64,000 nucleotides of DNA from an uncultured Acidimicrobiales bacterium (GTDB taxonomy: Bacteria; Actinomycetota; Acidimicrobiia; Acidimicrobiales; SZUA-35): assembly GCA_938002965.1 (NCBI GenBank), contig CALKZY010000016.1, positions 248,001-312,000 of the forward strand, given 5' to 3'. A model generated the notes under the pieces. The model searched no databases and was not told where the DNA came from. It saw only the letters and a list, made by a program, of their open reading frames with translations. The stretch's first letter is position 1; every line of letters begins with the position of its first letter. The translations under genes were made by a program, and so were the position numbers. Of the stretch, positions 8,470-19,796 are shown piece by piece.

Positions 8470-8730
8470 GTGGCCTTCTATGCCGTGACCCTCAACGATC
8501 AGACCACAGACTTTGTCGAAGACGCCGATGCGTACCAACAGGAAGGGCCGCTGACTACGTTCTTCGCCTTCACTAACCAACGCGAGATCATCGACTCGTG
8601 GAGTGTTCGCCTTGCTTCGTATCGGACCGCCGATATCACCGCCATACGACGCAGCTCGCCTTCGGCGATCACATCATTCGACAGTAGTGGGCTCGCTGCT
8701 ACAGCCGGTGAGGTTTCCCTTGCCAGCTGA
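8470..8730 (+). CDS. Small uncharacterised protein
   Basis: 86 aa, family not recognised with confidence. The GTG start has a strong AAAGGAG 6 nt upstream, and codon use is like its neighbours. The sequence has a beta-rich start (FYAVTLNDQTTDFVEDADAY), then QQEGPLTTFF and a segment VRLASYRTADITAIRR. This looks like a small cytoplasmic domain that ends where Actinobacteria often have an Arg-rich tail. Its end overlaps the likely start of the alpha/beta hydrolase, so the two are probably co-translated. No function is proposed. Confidence 0.6.
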   Translation: MAFYAVTLNDQTTDFVEDADAYQQEGPLTTFFAFTNQREIIDSWSVRLASYRTADITAIRRSSPSAITSFDSSGLAATAGEVSLAS

Positions 8731-9436
8731 TATCGAGAAACCACCGGTCCTCCTCGTTCACGGCTTTGCCACATCGGCCGATCGAACCTGGAAGGAGCCG
8801 GGCTGGGTCGACCTCATTGTCGAGTCGGGCCGATCAGTAATCGCCCCTGACCTTTTGGGCCACGGGACGGCTGCTCGGTCACATGATTCCGACGCCTACG
8901 AGCGCCTTGAGTCGAACATCGCCGAGCAGCTGCCGGCTGACGGGGCCGTCGACGCCATCGGATACTCGGCTGGGGCGCGAGTAGTGTTGAGCTTGGCCGC
9001 CGAGCGACCTGATCGGTTTCGGCGATTGGTATTGGCCGGAATCGGGGCCGCGGCGGTCGGCCTGGCTAGTCGTGACGAAACCACGCCAAGACTGGATCTG
9101 GCACCGATGCTACGAGGTGAGCGTGAGCCGGCGAACCCAATCGAAACTCGATTCCTGACAATGGCCAGCTCCGACGGAAACGACCCGTTGGCCCTCGCTG
9201 CGCTTGCCGATCGCCGTTCACCTCCATTGTCGGCCGAGGCGATTGAGCAGATCACTTCGCCCACGCTGGTTGTCGTCGGAGAGCATGACTTTGCGCGGCC
9301 AGCCGAGCCGTTAGCCGACCGCTTGCCGAACGGACGGCTCGCGGTCGTACGAGGGGTCGATCACTTCGGGTTACCTAAAGCATTCGACTTCCTCGACAAG
9401 GCGCTGGACTTTATCGGAGCAGCTCCGACCTTCTGA
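8720..9436 (+). CDS. Alpha/beta hydrolase
   Basis: Serine hydrolase of the alpha/beta fold, 238 aa. The oxyanion-hole HGF is at 14-16, the nucleophile elbow GYSAG at 81-85 (Ser83), the acid in GEHD (Asp190) and the base in VDHF (His215), all correctly spaced. The start is uncertain. A TTG at 8720 with GAGG 6 nt upstream is preferred; GTG at 8708 is an alternative, and the open frame further upstream overlaps the small gene and has no homology. It overlaps the 3' end of the convergent GTPase gene by 26 nt. Substrate unknown. Confidence 0.8.
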   Translation: MPADIEKPPVLLVHGFATSADRTWKEPGWVDLIVESGRSVIAPDLLGHGTAARSHDSDAYERLESNIAEQLPADGAVDAIGYSAGARVVLSLAAERPDRFRRLVLAGIGAAAVGLASRDETTPRLDLAPMLRGEREPANPIETRFLTMASSDGNDPLALAALADRRSPPLSAEAIEQITSPTLVVVGEHDFARPAEPLADRLPNGRLAVVRGVDHFGLPKAFDFLDKALDFIGAAPTF

Positions 9437-10034
9437 CCGGTCGCTGGGAACTGGGATGTGGTGTCTCATGCGTCTGGCTCCGAGAGGAGACGATGGCATG
9501 CTCGACTAGAGCCACGAGGCAGTCGCTTACGGACTCGCGCTCACGGGCGTCCGAGATCACGACCGGTACAGAATCCGACAAACCGAGTGCCTTTCGAACA
9601 TCGTCGGGATGGTGATGAAGCACATTGTCAAACGTGTTGATGGCGACGACAAATGGTATGCGGGCGTTCTCGAAGAACGTGACAGCTGAGAAGCAGTCGG
9701 CCAGCCTCAGTGTGTCGACCAGAACAACGGCGCCGACGCTGCCACGGATCAGCTCATCCCACATGAACCTAAATCGTTCCTGGCCGGGTGCGCCGAAGAG
9801 ATAGAGCGTCAAACCGGGATCAAGGCTGACTCGTCCAAAGTCGAGGGCCACCGTCGTGGATGCCTTCGGTTGAGACGCCCCGAACTCGTCGACACCGACA
9901 CTTTCCATCGTCAGATCGGCTTCGGTCGACAACGGCTCGATGTCGGAAATGGCCTTGACCATCGTCGTTTTCCCGACTGAGAAGCCTCCGGCTACCACAA
10001 TCTTGACGGCCAGGTGTTCTGCCGTCGAGTTCAT
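9411..10034 (-). CDS. Conservon GTPase (CvnD-like)
   Basis: 207-aa small Ras-like GTPase of the actinobacterial conservon type, related to MglA. P-loop GGFSVGKTT is at 16-24 and the G3 motif FGAPGQERF at 80-88. The G4 motif is NTFD at 133-136 rather than NKxD, which is common in this family. It is the last gene of a four-gene operon whose products in Streptomyces form a membrane-associated complex resembling a GPCR-like switch. The ATG overlaps the DUF742 stop as ATGA. The roadblock protein is the expected GTPase regulator. Confidence 0.92.
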   Translation of the reverse strand: MNSTAEHLAVKIVVAGGFSVGKTTMVKAISDIEPLSTEADLTMESVGVDEFGASQPKASTTVALDFGRVSLDPGLTLYLFGAPGQERFRFMWDELIRGSVGAVVLVDTLRLADCFSAVTFFENARIPFVVAINTFDNVLHHHPDDVRKALGLSDSVPVVISDARERESVSDCLVALVEHAIVSSRSQTHETPHPSSQRPVRRSELLR

Positions 10035-10399
10035 CGATTCTCCCTCAGTCCGCTGAGAACTCGCTCAAGCAGCTGAATGTCTGGGCGATCGTTGATATTG
10101 GTGCTTCCTGTTTCAACGGTCACAAGACCTTCATCAATCAAATCGCCGATAAGAATTCTTGTGACCTGGATGGGAAGCCTTGTGCGCCCTGCGACTTCGA
10201 CCACCGGCGTCGGCATACGACAGGCGGCCAGAATTGCGGCCTTCTCCGGCATAGCGGTTCCCGCCAGGCTGCTGAGTGAACCGCCGACAACCCGCTGAAC
10301 CCGAGACTCGAGGGCCAAGACCACTGTCGGTGACGTCCGACCCTCGGTTAGCAGATACGGCGGAACCCGAATGGAAGCAGAAGCGTCGTCCGCAGTCAT
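10031..10399 (-). CDS. DUF742 conservon protein (CvnC-like)
   Basis: 122-aa DUF742 protein, third member of the conservon. The typical opening VPPYLLTEGRT and a winged-helix-like C-terminal half (AILAACRMPTPVVEVAGRTR, then ILIGDLIDEGLVTVE) are visible. The latter suggests a DNA- or protein-binding role. Both ends overlap neighbouring genes by 4 nt (ATGA), showing translational coupling. Confidence 0.92.
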   Translation of the reverse strand: MTADDASASIRVPPYLLTEGRTSPTVVLALESRVQRVVGGSLSSLAGTAMPEKAAILAACRMPTPVVEVAGRTRLPIQVTRILIGDLIDEGLVTVETGSTNINDRPDIQLLERVLSGLRENR

Positions 10400-10809
10400 C
10401 GCGACGGACCACTTCCTGCGCTCGACCGCACCGCAGGCGTCAGCACCTCGCCCACCCGGTCGACCATCACGGCCATCTGGTAGGCGATCATGCCAATATC
10501 GGCCGATGATTCGGCGACTGTCGCCAGCAGTGACCCGGCTCCGATCCCAGTCACCAGCAAAAAGGCATTCTCCATTTCCACGATCACCTGCAACACCGCG
10601 CCCCCGCCAAAACGGCCGGCCGCCCCATAGCTCAGACCAACCAGCCCTGAAGCCACAGCGGCGAATCGATCGGCAGAATCTCGATCCATTGAGGACGACG
10701 ACGCCATCACGAGGCCGTCAACCGAGACCACGACTGCCTCATGAGCACCGGGTGTCTTGTCGACAAAGCCGTCCAAGAGCCAGGCGAGGCGTTCCGATTC
10801 ATCACTCAT
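10396..10809 (-). CDS. Roadblock/LC7 conservon protein (CvnB-like)
   Basis: 137-aa roadblock/LC7 domain protein, related to MglB, expected to bind the conservon GTPase and modulate its nucleotide state. Family features are VPGAHEAVVVSVDGLVMASS-like strands (here TPGAHEAVVVSVDGLVMASS), LSYGAAGRFGGG in the middle and a final hydrophobic AYQMAVMVDRVG segment. It starts within TGATG at the stop of the kinase gene (1-nt overlap). Confidence 0.93.
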   Translation of the reverse strand: MSDESERLAWLLDGFVDKTPGAHEAVVVSVDGLVMASSSSMDRDSADRFAAVASGLVGLSYGAAGRFGGGAVLQVIVEMENAFLLVTGIGAGSLLATVAESSADIGMIAYQMAVMVDRVGEVLTPAVRSSAGSGPSR

Positions 10810-12572
10810 CAGCGCTCTCCATGCCGCTCCGACGAGGTCGGTTCGAGACCCTGTTGACCTTGCCGGTAGCGTCGCAGCATGTCCTCAATCTCGTCCGGGT
10901 TGCGGTGACTTGGACGAGAAGGCGGCCGATGCTCGTTCGCCAAGTCAGACAGACCGACCTCCTCGCCCATCAATCGTTCGGGGGATCCAAGCCGTTCACG
11001 GTCGAGAACCGGAAGGCCCGATGGCATATGTTCCAGTGGACCTTCGCCGAGCGAACCGCTAGCGCCAAGTTCGGCCACAGCAAGGTCGGTCGAAACCGGA
11101 GATAGCGGCGGCAGCGCCCCCGTGTCGTCGCTGAGACGCATTCGTTCGGCCCGAGCAAAGTCGTTGCGTCGCTCAGGCGATTTGGGAGGCAGCGGGGGAA
11201 CTGCGGCCGGCCCTCGACCTTCGACTGCGGACCCTGCCTGTACTGAGTCGGCGTTGTCGAGGCCTTCGGCGGCGCCCGAGGTAGTGCCGTCTAACACCGC
11301 CAGTGGCAGCTGAATGGAGGCAGTGACCCCTCCAGCACCATTACCGGACAGGTCAACGACAGCTCCGAGGCGTCGGGCCAGGTGCCCGACAACAGAAAGT
11401 CCCATGGCGTGCCCCGACAGCGTGGACAGATCCGGTGGATCGGTCAGAAGTCTATTCATTTCGGCCAGCTGCGCTTCGGACATTCCGATGCCCTGATCGG
11501 CGATCAGAATCTCGTAGGCCGCTGGGCTTTGGGTAGAACTCCGTCGACCAATGACCTCAACCCCAGCTGTCGGCGGGGAAAACTCTATGGCATTTTCGAT
11601 CAGCTCGGCCGCTAGGTGGGCAAGGGGAAGAGCAGACCCGGCTGATACCGATGCGGTTTCTGCCCTGGCCGTCGTGACCCGGCGGTGATCTTCCACCTCG
11701 CCGATCGATACGCGAAGTACGTCTAGAACAGGGACTGGGCCACCGAGGCGACGATCAAGGTCGGCACCGGCCAGGACAAGCAGCCCATCCGCGGTCCGAC
11801 GCATTCGGTTTGCAAGATGGTCGATCTTGAACAGCTTTTCCAAATAGACCGGATCTTCCTCTTTTGACTCCAGCTCATCTACAAGGTCGATCTGGCGGTC
11901 GAGCATGGCCTGAATACGCTTCACTAGATTTCGTACCACTGGGGCAACGCGGGCGGACTCCGTTCCGGTCACCCCGTCCGGGGAGCCGTTCATCGCACTA
12001 GCGGTCGCTAGGTCCGCAGCCGAACTCGAACTCGAACTCGGCGATTCATCCGCTGAACTAGCCGACCTTGGAGATACCGACGACGGCGCTGTCAGTGCGC
12101 GGTCGACGATGGGCTGAGACCCATCAGGCTGTTCGGGTGCCGCCGGATGGTCACCGAGCGCATGCGCCGCATCCACTGCATGCATTGGTTGCTCGTTCAA
12201 CCGGGCCGTGTTGGCCAGGTTGCGATCTTGTTCTGTCGCAGCCTGGTCGAATCGAACTTCCTCGCCTGGGTCGGACATGATGTCGTGATCTGATGACAGC
12301 TGCCAACGAGTTGGTGCCAATTCTCGTCTGGCCAAGATCTCTGATCTCTGATGGGCATCGCTGAGCATTGAGCCCACCGAGCGGATTGTCAGCACGCCAC
12401 CGATTGCAGTCACGAGCGCCCCCAGTACCGCTACCGCGATGAAGATCGACTGCTCCGGTCTTCCGTCCAACTGCCGAACCGCCAGCACAGCCAATGAAGC
12501 GAATGCCAGAAGCGGAGCCAGGCACATGCCTGCAATACGTTGTCCTATTCCCGCGCTGATGTCATCATCCAT
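10809..12572 (-). CDS. Conservon sensor histidine kinase-like ATPase (CvnA-like)
   Basis: 587-aa membrane protein, first gene of the conservon. Two membrane segments lie near the N-terminus (about residues 11-32 and 42-68) with almost no extracytoplasmic loop. A long Ser/Ala-rich linker follows, then a helical segment with DHLANRMRRTADGLLVLAG, then a GHKL ATPase domain: N box ELIENAIEFSPP, G1 DQGIGM and G2 GHAMGLSVVGHLARRLG. The C-terminal 150 residues are proline- and charge-rich and look disordered. There is no adjacent response regulator; in conservons output runs through the roadblock/GTPase module. No Shine-Dalgarno sequence is obvious before the ATG. Confidence 0.92.
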   Translation of the reverse strand: MDDDISAGIGQRIAGMCLAPLLAFASLAVLAVRQLDGRPEQSIFIAVAVLGALVTAIGGVLTIRSVGSMLSDAHQRSEILARRELAPTRWQLSSDHDIMSDPGEEVRFDQAATEQDRNLANTARLNEQPMHAVDAAHALGDHPAAPEQPDGSQPIVDRALTAPSSVSPRSASSADESPSSSSSSAADLATASAMNGSPDGVTGTESARVAPVVRNLVKRIQAMLDRQIDLVDELESKEEDPVYLEKLFKIDHLANRMRRTADGLLVLAGADLDRRLGGPVPVLDVLRVSIGEVEDHRRVTTARAETASVSAGSALPLAHLAAELIENAIEFSPPTAGVEVIGRRSSTQSPAAYEILIADQGIGMSEAQLAEMNRLLTDPPDLSTLSGHAMGLSVVGHLARRLGAVVDLSGNGAGGVTASIQLPLAVLDGTTSGAAEGLDNADSVQAGSAVEGRGPAAVPPLPPKSPERRNDFARAERMRLSDDTGALPPLSPVSTDLAVAELGASGSLGEGPLEHMPSGLPVLDRERLGSPERLMGEEVGLSDLANEHRPPSRPSHRNPDEIEDMLRRYRQGQQGLEPTSSERHGER

Positions 12573-12692
12573 ATCAGTAGTGACCGACAGGTGGAAGCGG
12601 TTTGCTCCGGTAGCCGTCAGGTAGTTGAATCGGCTGGCTCACCCGCGACTTGAGTCAAGCGAATCACTTAAACGAATGAAGAGAGCGGCCGA

Positions 12693-13442
12693 ATGGACTG
12701 TGTGGTACTAGCAGCGACCGATGAGGCACTACAGGGCTCACTGAGGGACTTTCCCCTTCCGACCCTTCTCCGAACTTTGGCCGGAGCGCAACGAACAGGG
12801 GTGCTTCAGCTTGAAGGAGGCGACGAGATTTGGCTGTCGGAGGGACGCCTATACCTGGCGACTAGCCCGAACGCCACTCCAGTTACCACGGTTCTCAGCA
12901 GCGCAGGTGCTGGCTCAGCGGCGTACCTCGAGTCCTTGGTCGGCCATTCTCACGGCTCGGAGTCGATGAGCGGCACGAGCCCCGACTCCTCTCCCTCACT
13001 TCTGGCCAAGGTGCTCGTGACTGAACCGCAGTTGGCCCGCCGAGTTGCGCGCACGCTGTACGAATACAATCTGAACGCAGTGTTCGAACTTCTGATTCCC
13101 TCAGAGGTCGGGTTCTTCTTCCAACCCGGTCCAGTTCACATCCTTGGGACCGAACTAAGTCACGACACCGAGGCGTTGGTCGCCCGGGCCGAACAACGAA
13201 TGAGCATTTGGCGCGAGATCGCCGAACACGTGCCGTCAACGTCGGCTGTATACAGGCTCACACCGTCGTTACCGGCAGACGCCTCCAGCAGGGAAATAGC
13301 AGCCGACGACTGGCGGTACCTCGCACTGGTTGATGGCCATCGCACTGTCGCCGATCTGGTTTCAGCTACCGGTGCATCAGCCTTCCAAGTCTGCTCCACG
13401 TTGTATCGATTCTTGTTGGAAGGCCTGATCGAACACGCCTAG
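12693..13442 (+). CDS. DUF4388 (PATAN-like) domain protein
   Basis: 249 aa. Residues about 13-60 (LQGSLRDFPLPTLLRTLAGA, then RTGVLQLEG and IWLSEGRLYLA) match the DUF4388 domain, often found with gliding and surface-sensing GTPase systems. The C-terminal part (DDWRYLALVDGHRTVADLVSATG to the end) looks like a winged-helix module. It is transcribed divergently from the conservon with a 120-nt shared gap. A functional link with the roadblock/GTPase system is inferred from this position and from DUF4388 associations elsewhere. The ATG has only a weak ribosome site. Confidence 0.85.
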   Translation: MDCVVLAATDEALQGSLRDFPLPTLLRTLAGAQRTGVLQLEGGDEIWLSEGRLYLATSPNATPVTTVLSSAGAGSAAYLESLVGHSHGSESMSGTSPDSSPSLLAKVLVTEPQLARRVARTLYEYNLNAVFELLIPSEVGFFFQPGPVHILGTELSHDTEALVARAEQRMSIWREIAEHVPSTSAVYRLTPSLPADASSREIAADDWRYLALVDGHRTVADLVSATGASAFQVCSTLYRFLLEGLIEHA

Positions 13443-13452
13443 CCACCTTTGG

Positions 13453-14920
<1,468 letters not shown>

Positions 14921-14928
<8 letters not shown>

Positions 14929-17900
14929 GTGTGGCCTCCATCATTGCCGTAGTCGGATCGAGCCCGAGGCGTTCTGCCCGCTCTCGTGCTTCAAGTACCC
15001 GTCGATAGTCGGTGGGCATTACCTTGACGAATTGCCGTCGGCACTCGTCCCATCGGTCGATCAGTTCCTGGCCGAGATCTGAGCCAGTCTCCGACACGTG
15101 AGCTGCTAACAGGCGGCTCACGGTGTCGTAGTCTTCGCCATCAAGCTTCTCAAGTTGAACCATTTCGCCATTCAGATTGCTCGGAAGGCGACTGTGGGGG
15201 TCATAGAGATAGGCAACGCCACCTGACATTCCGGCACCGAAGTTCCGGCCGGTTGGTCCAAGGACGAGGGCGACCCCGCCAGTCATGTATTCGCAACCGT
15301 GATCACCGACACCTTCCACCACCGCCTCGGCGCCGGAATTCCTCACACAGAATCGTTCGCCTACACGGCCCTCGATAAACGCTTGTCCCCCGGTAGCGCC
15401 ATAGAGGATCACGTTTCCGGCGATCACATTTTCCCTGGCGACGAACGTTGAGGTGGAGGGGGTTCGTAGTGCCAGTCGTCCGCCCGAAAGGCCTTTACCG
15501 AAATAGTCATTGGAGTCGCCTTCAAGCCGCAACGTCACGCCCTTCGGAACGAAGGCACCGAACGACTGACCAGCGGAGCCGGTGAAATTGATGGTGATGG
15601 TGTCAGGAGGCAGTCCGTCTCCGCCGTGGCGTTTCGTCACCTCGTGACCGAGCATGGTTCCAACAGTGCGATTGGTGTTCGATATTGGATACCACATGGC
15701 CACCGGGAAGCCGGTCTCGATTGCTTCGCGCGCCTCTTCGATAAGAACGTTGTCCAAAGCGTTCTCCAAGCCATGGTCTTGTTCTTGGCAAGAGATGCGG
15801 GACTCACCGTCATCGAGTTCAGGGACGTAGAGAATCGGAGTGAGATCAACACCGGATGCTTTCCAGTGCTCGATTGCTCCGTCAGTATCGAGGCACTCGA
15901 CGTGTCCGATCGCCTCCTCAAGCGACCGGAATCCGAGCTCGGCCAGATATTCGCGGACTTCCTCGGCGATGTACTCAAAGAATGTCTCGACAAACTCAGG
16001 TTGACCAGAGAACTTCGCCCGCAGCTCCGGATTCTGAGTAGCGACGCCTACCGGGCAAGTGTCGAGATGGCAGACTCTCATCATCACGCAGCCCGACACA
16101 ACCAAGGGTGCCGTGGCAAACCCGAACTCTTCGCCTCCTAGTAGCGCGGCGATGACGACATCTCTACCAGTCTTCAACTGGCCATCGACCTGCACGACAA
16201 TACGGTCGCGTAGGTCATTGAGCAACAGGGTTTGTTGCGTCTCGGCCAAGCCAAGTTCCCACGGCCCGCCTGCATGTTTCAAAGACGTCAGCGGCGACGC
16301 TCCGGTACCACCGTCGTGGCCGGAAATGAGCACCACGTCGGACTTGGCCTTCGACACACCTGCGGCCACGGTCCCCACACCGACCTCAGCCACCAACTTG
16401 ACGTGAATTCGGGCCGAAGGGTTGGCGTTCTTCAAATCGTGAATGAGCTGAGCCAAGTCCTCGATTGAGTAAATGTCGTGGTGCGGAGGCGGTGAAATGA
16501 GGCCGACGCCGGGGGTTGAATGCCGGGTCTTGGCAATCCACGGATATACCTTAGGCCCCGGCAACTGTCCGCCTTCACCTGGCTTGGCGCCCTGGGCCAT
16601 CTTGATCTGTATGTCGTCGGAGTTGGTCAGGTAGTCGGCAGTCACACCGAAGCGGCCCGACGCGACCTGCTTAATGGCTGATCGCTTTGAGTCGCCGTCT
16701 TCGGTGGTAACGAAACGCTCAGGGTCCTCGCCGCCTTCACCGGTGTTCGACTTCCCGCCTAGCCGATTCATGGCGATTGCAAGGGTTTCGTGGGCTTCGG
16801 CTGATATCGATCCGTAGCTCATAGCACCGGTGGCAAACCGGGGGAAGATTTCGGATGCTGGCTCTACCTCCTCGATCGGAATAGGAGTCCGGTCCGATCG
16901 AAGCTTGAAGAGACCCCGCAACGTGGCCAGCCGCTCGGCTTGCCCATCAACCAGCTCGGTGTACTCCTTGAACACGTCGAATCGTTCGTTTCGAGTGGCG
17001 TGCTGCAGTTTGAAGACCGTCTCCGGGTTGAACAGGTGGTACTCACCTTCGCGGCGCCACTGGTACTCACCACCGGCGTCGAGATCACGGTAGACCAGCG
17101 CCTCTTTTCGATCCGGGAACGCCCTACGGTGTCGGAGTTGACATTCGAGGGCGATCTCGGACAGACCGATGCCTCCCAGTTTTGATGTGACTCCGGTGAA
17201 GTACTCGTCGACCAGATTCTGGTCCAAGCCCAGCGCTTCAAAGATCTGGGCGCCCGTGTACGACGCCACGGTTGAAATGCCCATCTTGGACATGACCTTG
17301 ATGATGCCCTTCGATGCGGCCTTGATGTAGTTGGCCTCGGCCGAGCTCATCGGTCCGGGGACACGACCGGAATCAACCCGATCGGCGATTGTCTCAAATG
17401 CCAACGATGGGCATACGGCGTTGGCACCGCAGCCGAGAAGAAGGGCGAAGTGATGAACTTCCTTGGCATCGGCCGCCTCAACGATCAGACCGGCCTGGGT
17501 GCGCAACTTCTCCCGGGTGAGGTGATGGTGGATTGCCCCTGTCAGCAATAGTGATGGAACGGGAACCATGTCGCTCGTCGTACCCCTGTTGGAAATGACG
17601 AGGATGGTCGCCCCTGAAGACACGGCTCGTGTCGCCTGAGCCCGAAGCTCATTGAGAACTGCCAGCAGACCCTCGGCGCCCTCGCTCACCGGGTAAAGGC
17701 CCACCAGCTCGGCAACTTTCAGGTGAGCGAGATTCGGGTCCTTGTCGGCGGCCTTGATTCGGTCAAGCGTGGCCGAGGTCATCACCGGGTGGTCTAAGAC
17801 AAGTTGCTTGCACCAGTCCGGTCCGGGAACCAAGACGTTGGACGACGGTCCGATGAGAGCCCGATGGCTGGTCACCAATTCTTCACGGATTGCGTCCAGT

Positions 17901-19468
17901 GGCGGGTTCGTGACTTGGGCGAAGAGTTGACTGAAGTAGTCGAAGAGCAATCGGGGCCGATTGGAAAGCACAGCCGGCGGCGTGTCTGTACCCATCGACC
18001 CAATGCTCTCTTTGCCTTCCGAGGCCATGGGGTCGACTAACAGATCCAGCTCTTCGAGCGTATAGCCGTTGGCCGACTGCTCTGATCGAAGTTGATCTCG
18101 ATCAACTACCGAAACGTCATCGGACGGCAAGGGCAGGTCGTCAAGGCAGACCCGCTCACTGAGCCACTCGGCGTAGGGATTGCGCGACGCCAGCTCGGAC
18201 ATGATCTCGTGGTCGTCCACGATTCGACCCTGCTCGGTGTCGACCAAGAACATCTTTCCCGGCTCAAGTCGCCCCTTGCGAACGACCTCGGAGGGATCAA
18301 CGTCGAGCACACCGACCTCGGATGCCATGATGACCCGTCCATCTGCAGTCACCCAGTATCGACTGGGACGTAGCCCGTTTCGATCGAGGATCGCACCAAC
18401 CGTCTTTCCATCGGTGAACGTGACAGATGCCGGGCCGTCCCACGGTTCCATACCGGACGAATAGAAGTCGTAGAACGCTCGTTGATCGTCGGGGATAGAC
18501 GGGTTTCCCTCCCAGGCCTCGGGGATCATCATCAAAACGGCTTGATGAATCGGATAACCCCCCAGATGCAGCAGCTCAAGCGCCTCGTCCAGGCTTGCGG
18601 TATCCGAGGCTCCATCGGTGCACACCGGGAAAAGACGTCCGATTCGCTCCCCCCAATGGTCGGCGGCCAGCAGGGACTCGCGTGCCCTCATCCAGTTGCG
18701 GTTGCCCATGACCGTATTGATCTCGCCGTTGTGGGCGACGAAACGATATGGATGGGCCCGAGGCCAAGACGGGAACGTGTTGGTCGAGAACCTGGAGTGA
18801 ACGAGAGCGACACCGCTCTCGATCCGCTCGTCGCTCAGGTCGGGGAAGAACGACTCGAGTTGCGGTGTCGTCAACATTCCTTTGTAGACGAAGGTCCTTG
18901 AGCTCAGGCTCGGAAAGTAGGTTCCAACTCCCAGTTCAGGTGCGAGTTCGTGTTCGGCTCGTTTACGAGCGACAAAGACTTTGCGGTCAAGCGCCAAACC
19001 GCTGGCTTCGCCTTCGACATCAGCCACGAAGATCTGTCGGAACGATGGCATGACGCCAAGGGCTTGAGATCCTAATGAGTCCGCTTCGACCGGCACTTCG
19101 CGCCAACCAAGCACTCGGAGACCTTCTTCCGACATGATCGTGTCGATCAAACCCATCGACTTTTGGCACAAATCGGGCCCTGGAGGAAGAAAGGCCATTC
19201 CGGTGGCGTAGTACCCGGCCGGTGGCAGATCTTCCATGAGGCTCCGGAAGAACAGGTCAGGAACTTGAATCAGCAAGCCTGCTCCGTCACCGGTGTTCGG
19301 CTCGGCGTTGGTTGCGCCTCGGTGCTGGAGGTTTATCAGTGCGTCCAGCCCGTTTCGCACAATGGCGTTGCTGGCTCGGCCGTTGAGATCGGCGACAAAA
19401 GCCACACCGCAGGCGTCATGTTCATAACGGGGGTCGTAAAGGCCTTGGGGCCCGGGTTGCTGAAGCAA
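14921..19468 (-). CDS. gltB: Glutamate synthase large (alpha) subunit
   Basis: Makes two glutamates from glutamine and 2-oxoglutarate. 1515 aa with the chosen start. Class II amidotransferase domain first, with the nucleophile Cys20 in HDACGVAF after a short propeptide, as in actinobacterial homologues. The central domain, the FMN-binding synthase domain ([16 protein letters not shown]) and the 3Fe-4S cluster [13 protein letters not shown] follow, then the beta-helix gltB C-terminal domain. The frame stays open to 19609. A TTG at 19468 with GGAGG 4 nt upstream gives a mycobacterial-like N-terminus and is preferred; ATG at 19519 is the alternative but has no ribosome site. First gene of the gltBD operon. 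Confidence 0.95.
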
Positions 19469-19796
19469 CACTCCTCCAATTTTCGTCCGAGGGCGTTCAA
19501 ATACGGGTTCCGACAGCATTGTCGGGAATTGGGGACGACATTGGCCCGGGTTGGGGAGCCGAGAGAAGCTGGTCGGATGCCCTATGGAATCCGGATTGGC
19601 TCGGCACACCGCGCGACTTACAAGTTATCGCACCTAGAGCTTAATGAGCAAGTCCGAATCTGTACTGGCGATGGCCAATAGCCACCGCCAATAGAGCGTG
19701 CCCAGAGGCCCGGTGACTAGGCAGTACCACTACCAGGGTCAACGTACCGGTACGGCTACTGGAGGCGGCGCTATCGGTGCCCTAGCCGGTCGGGTT
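19469..19796. other. Intergenic region between divergent gltB and M18 aminopeptidase
   Basis: About 330 nt with no convincing gene. It must hold both divergent promoters. The AT-richer part near 19610-19660 contains a minus-strand TAAGCT box suited to a gltB promoter. No riboswitch or long hairpin was seen. If the earlier starts of either gene are used, the gap shrinks. Confidence 0.5.
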
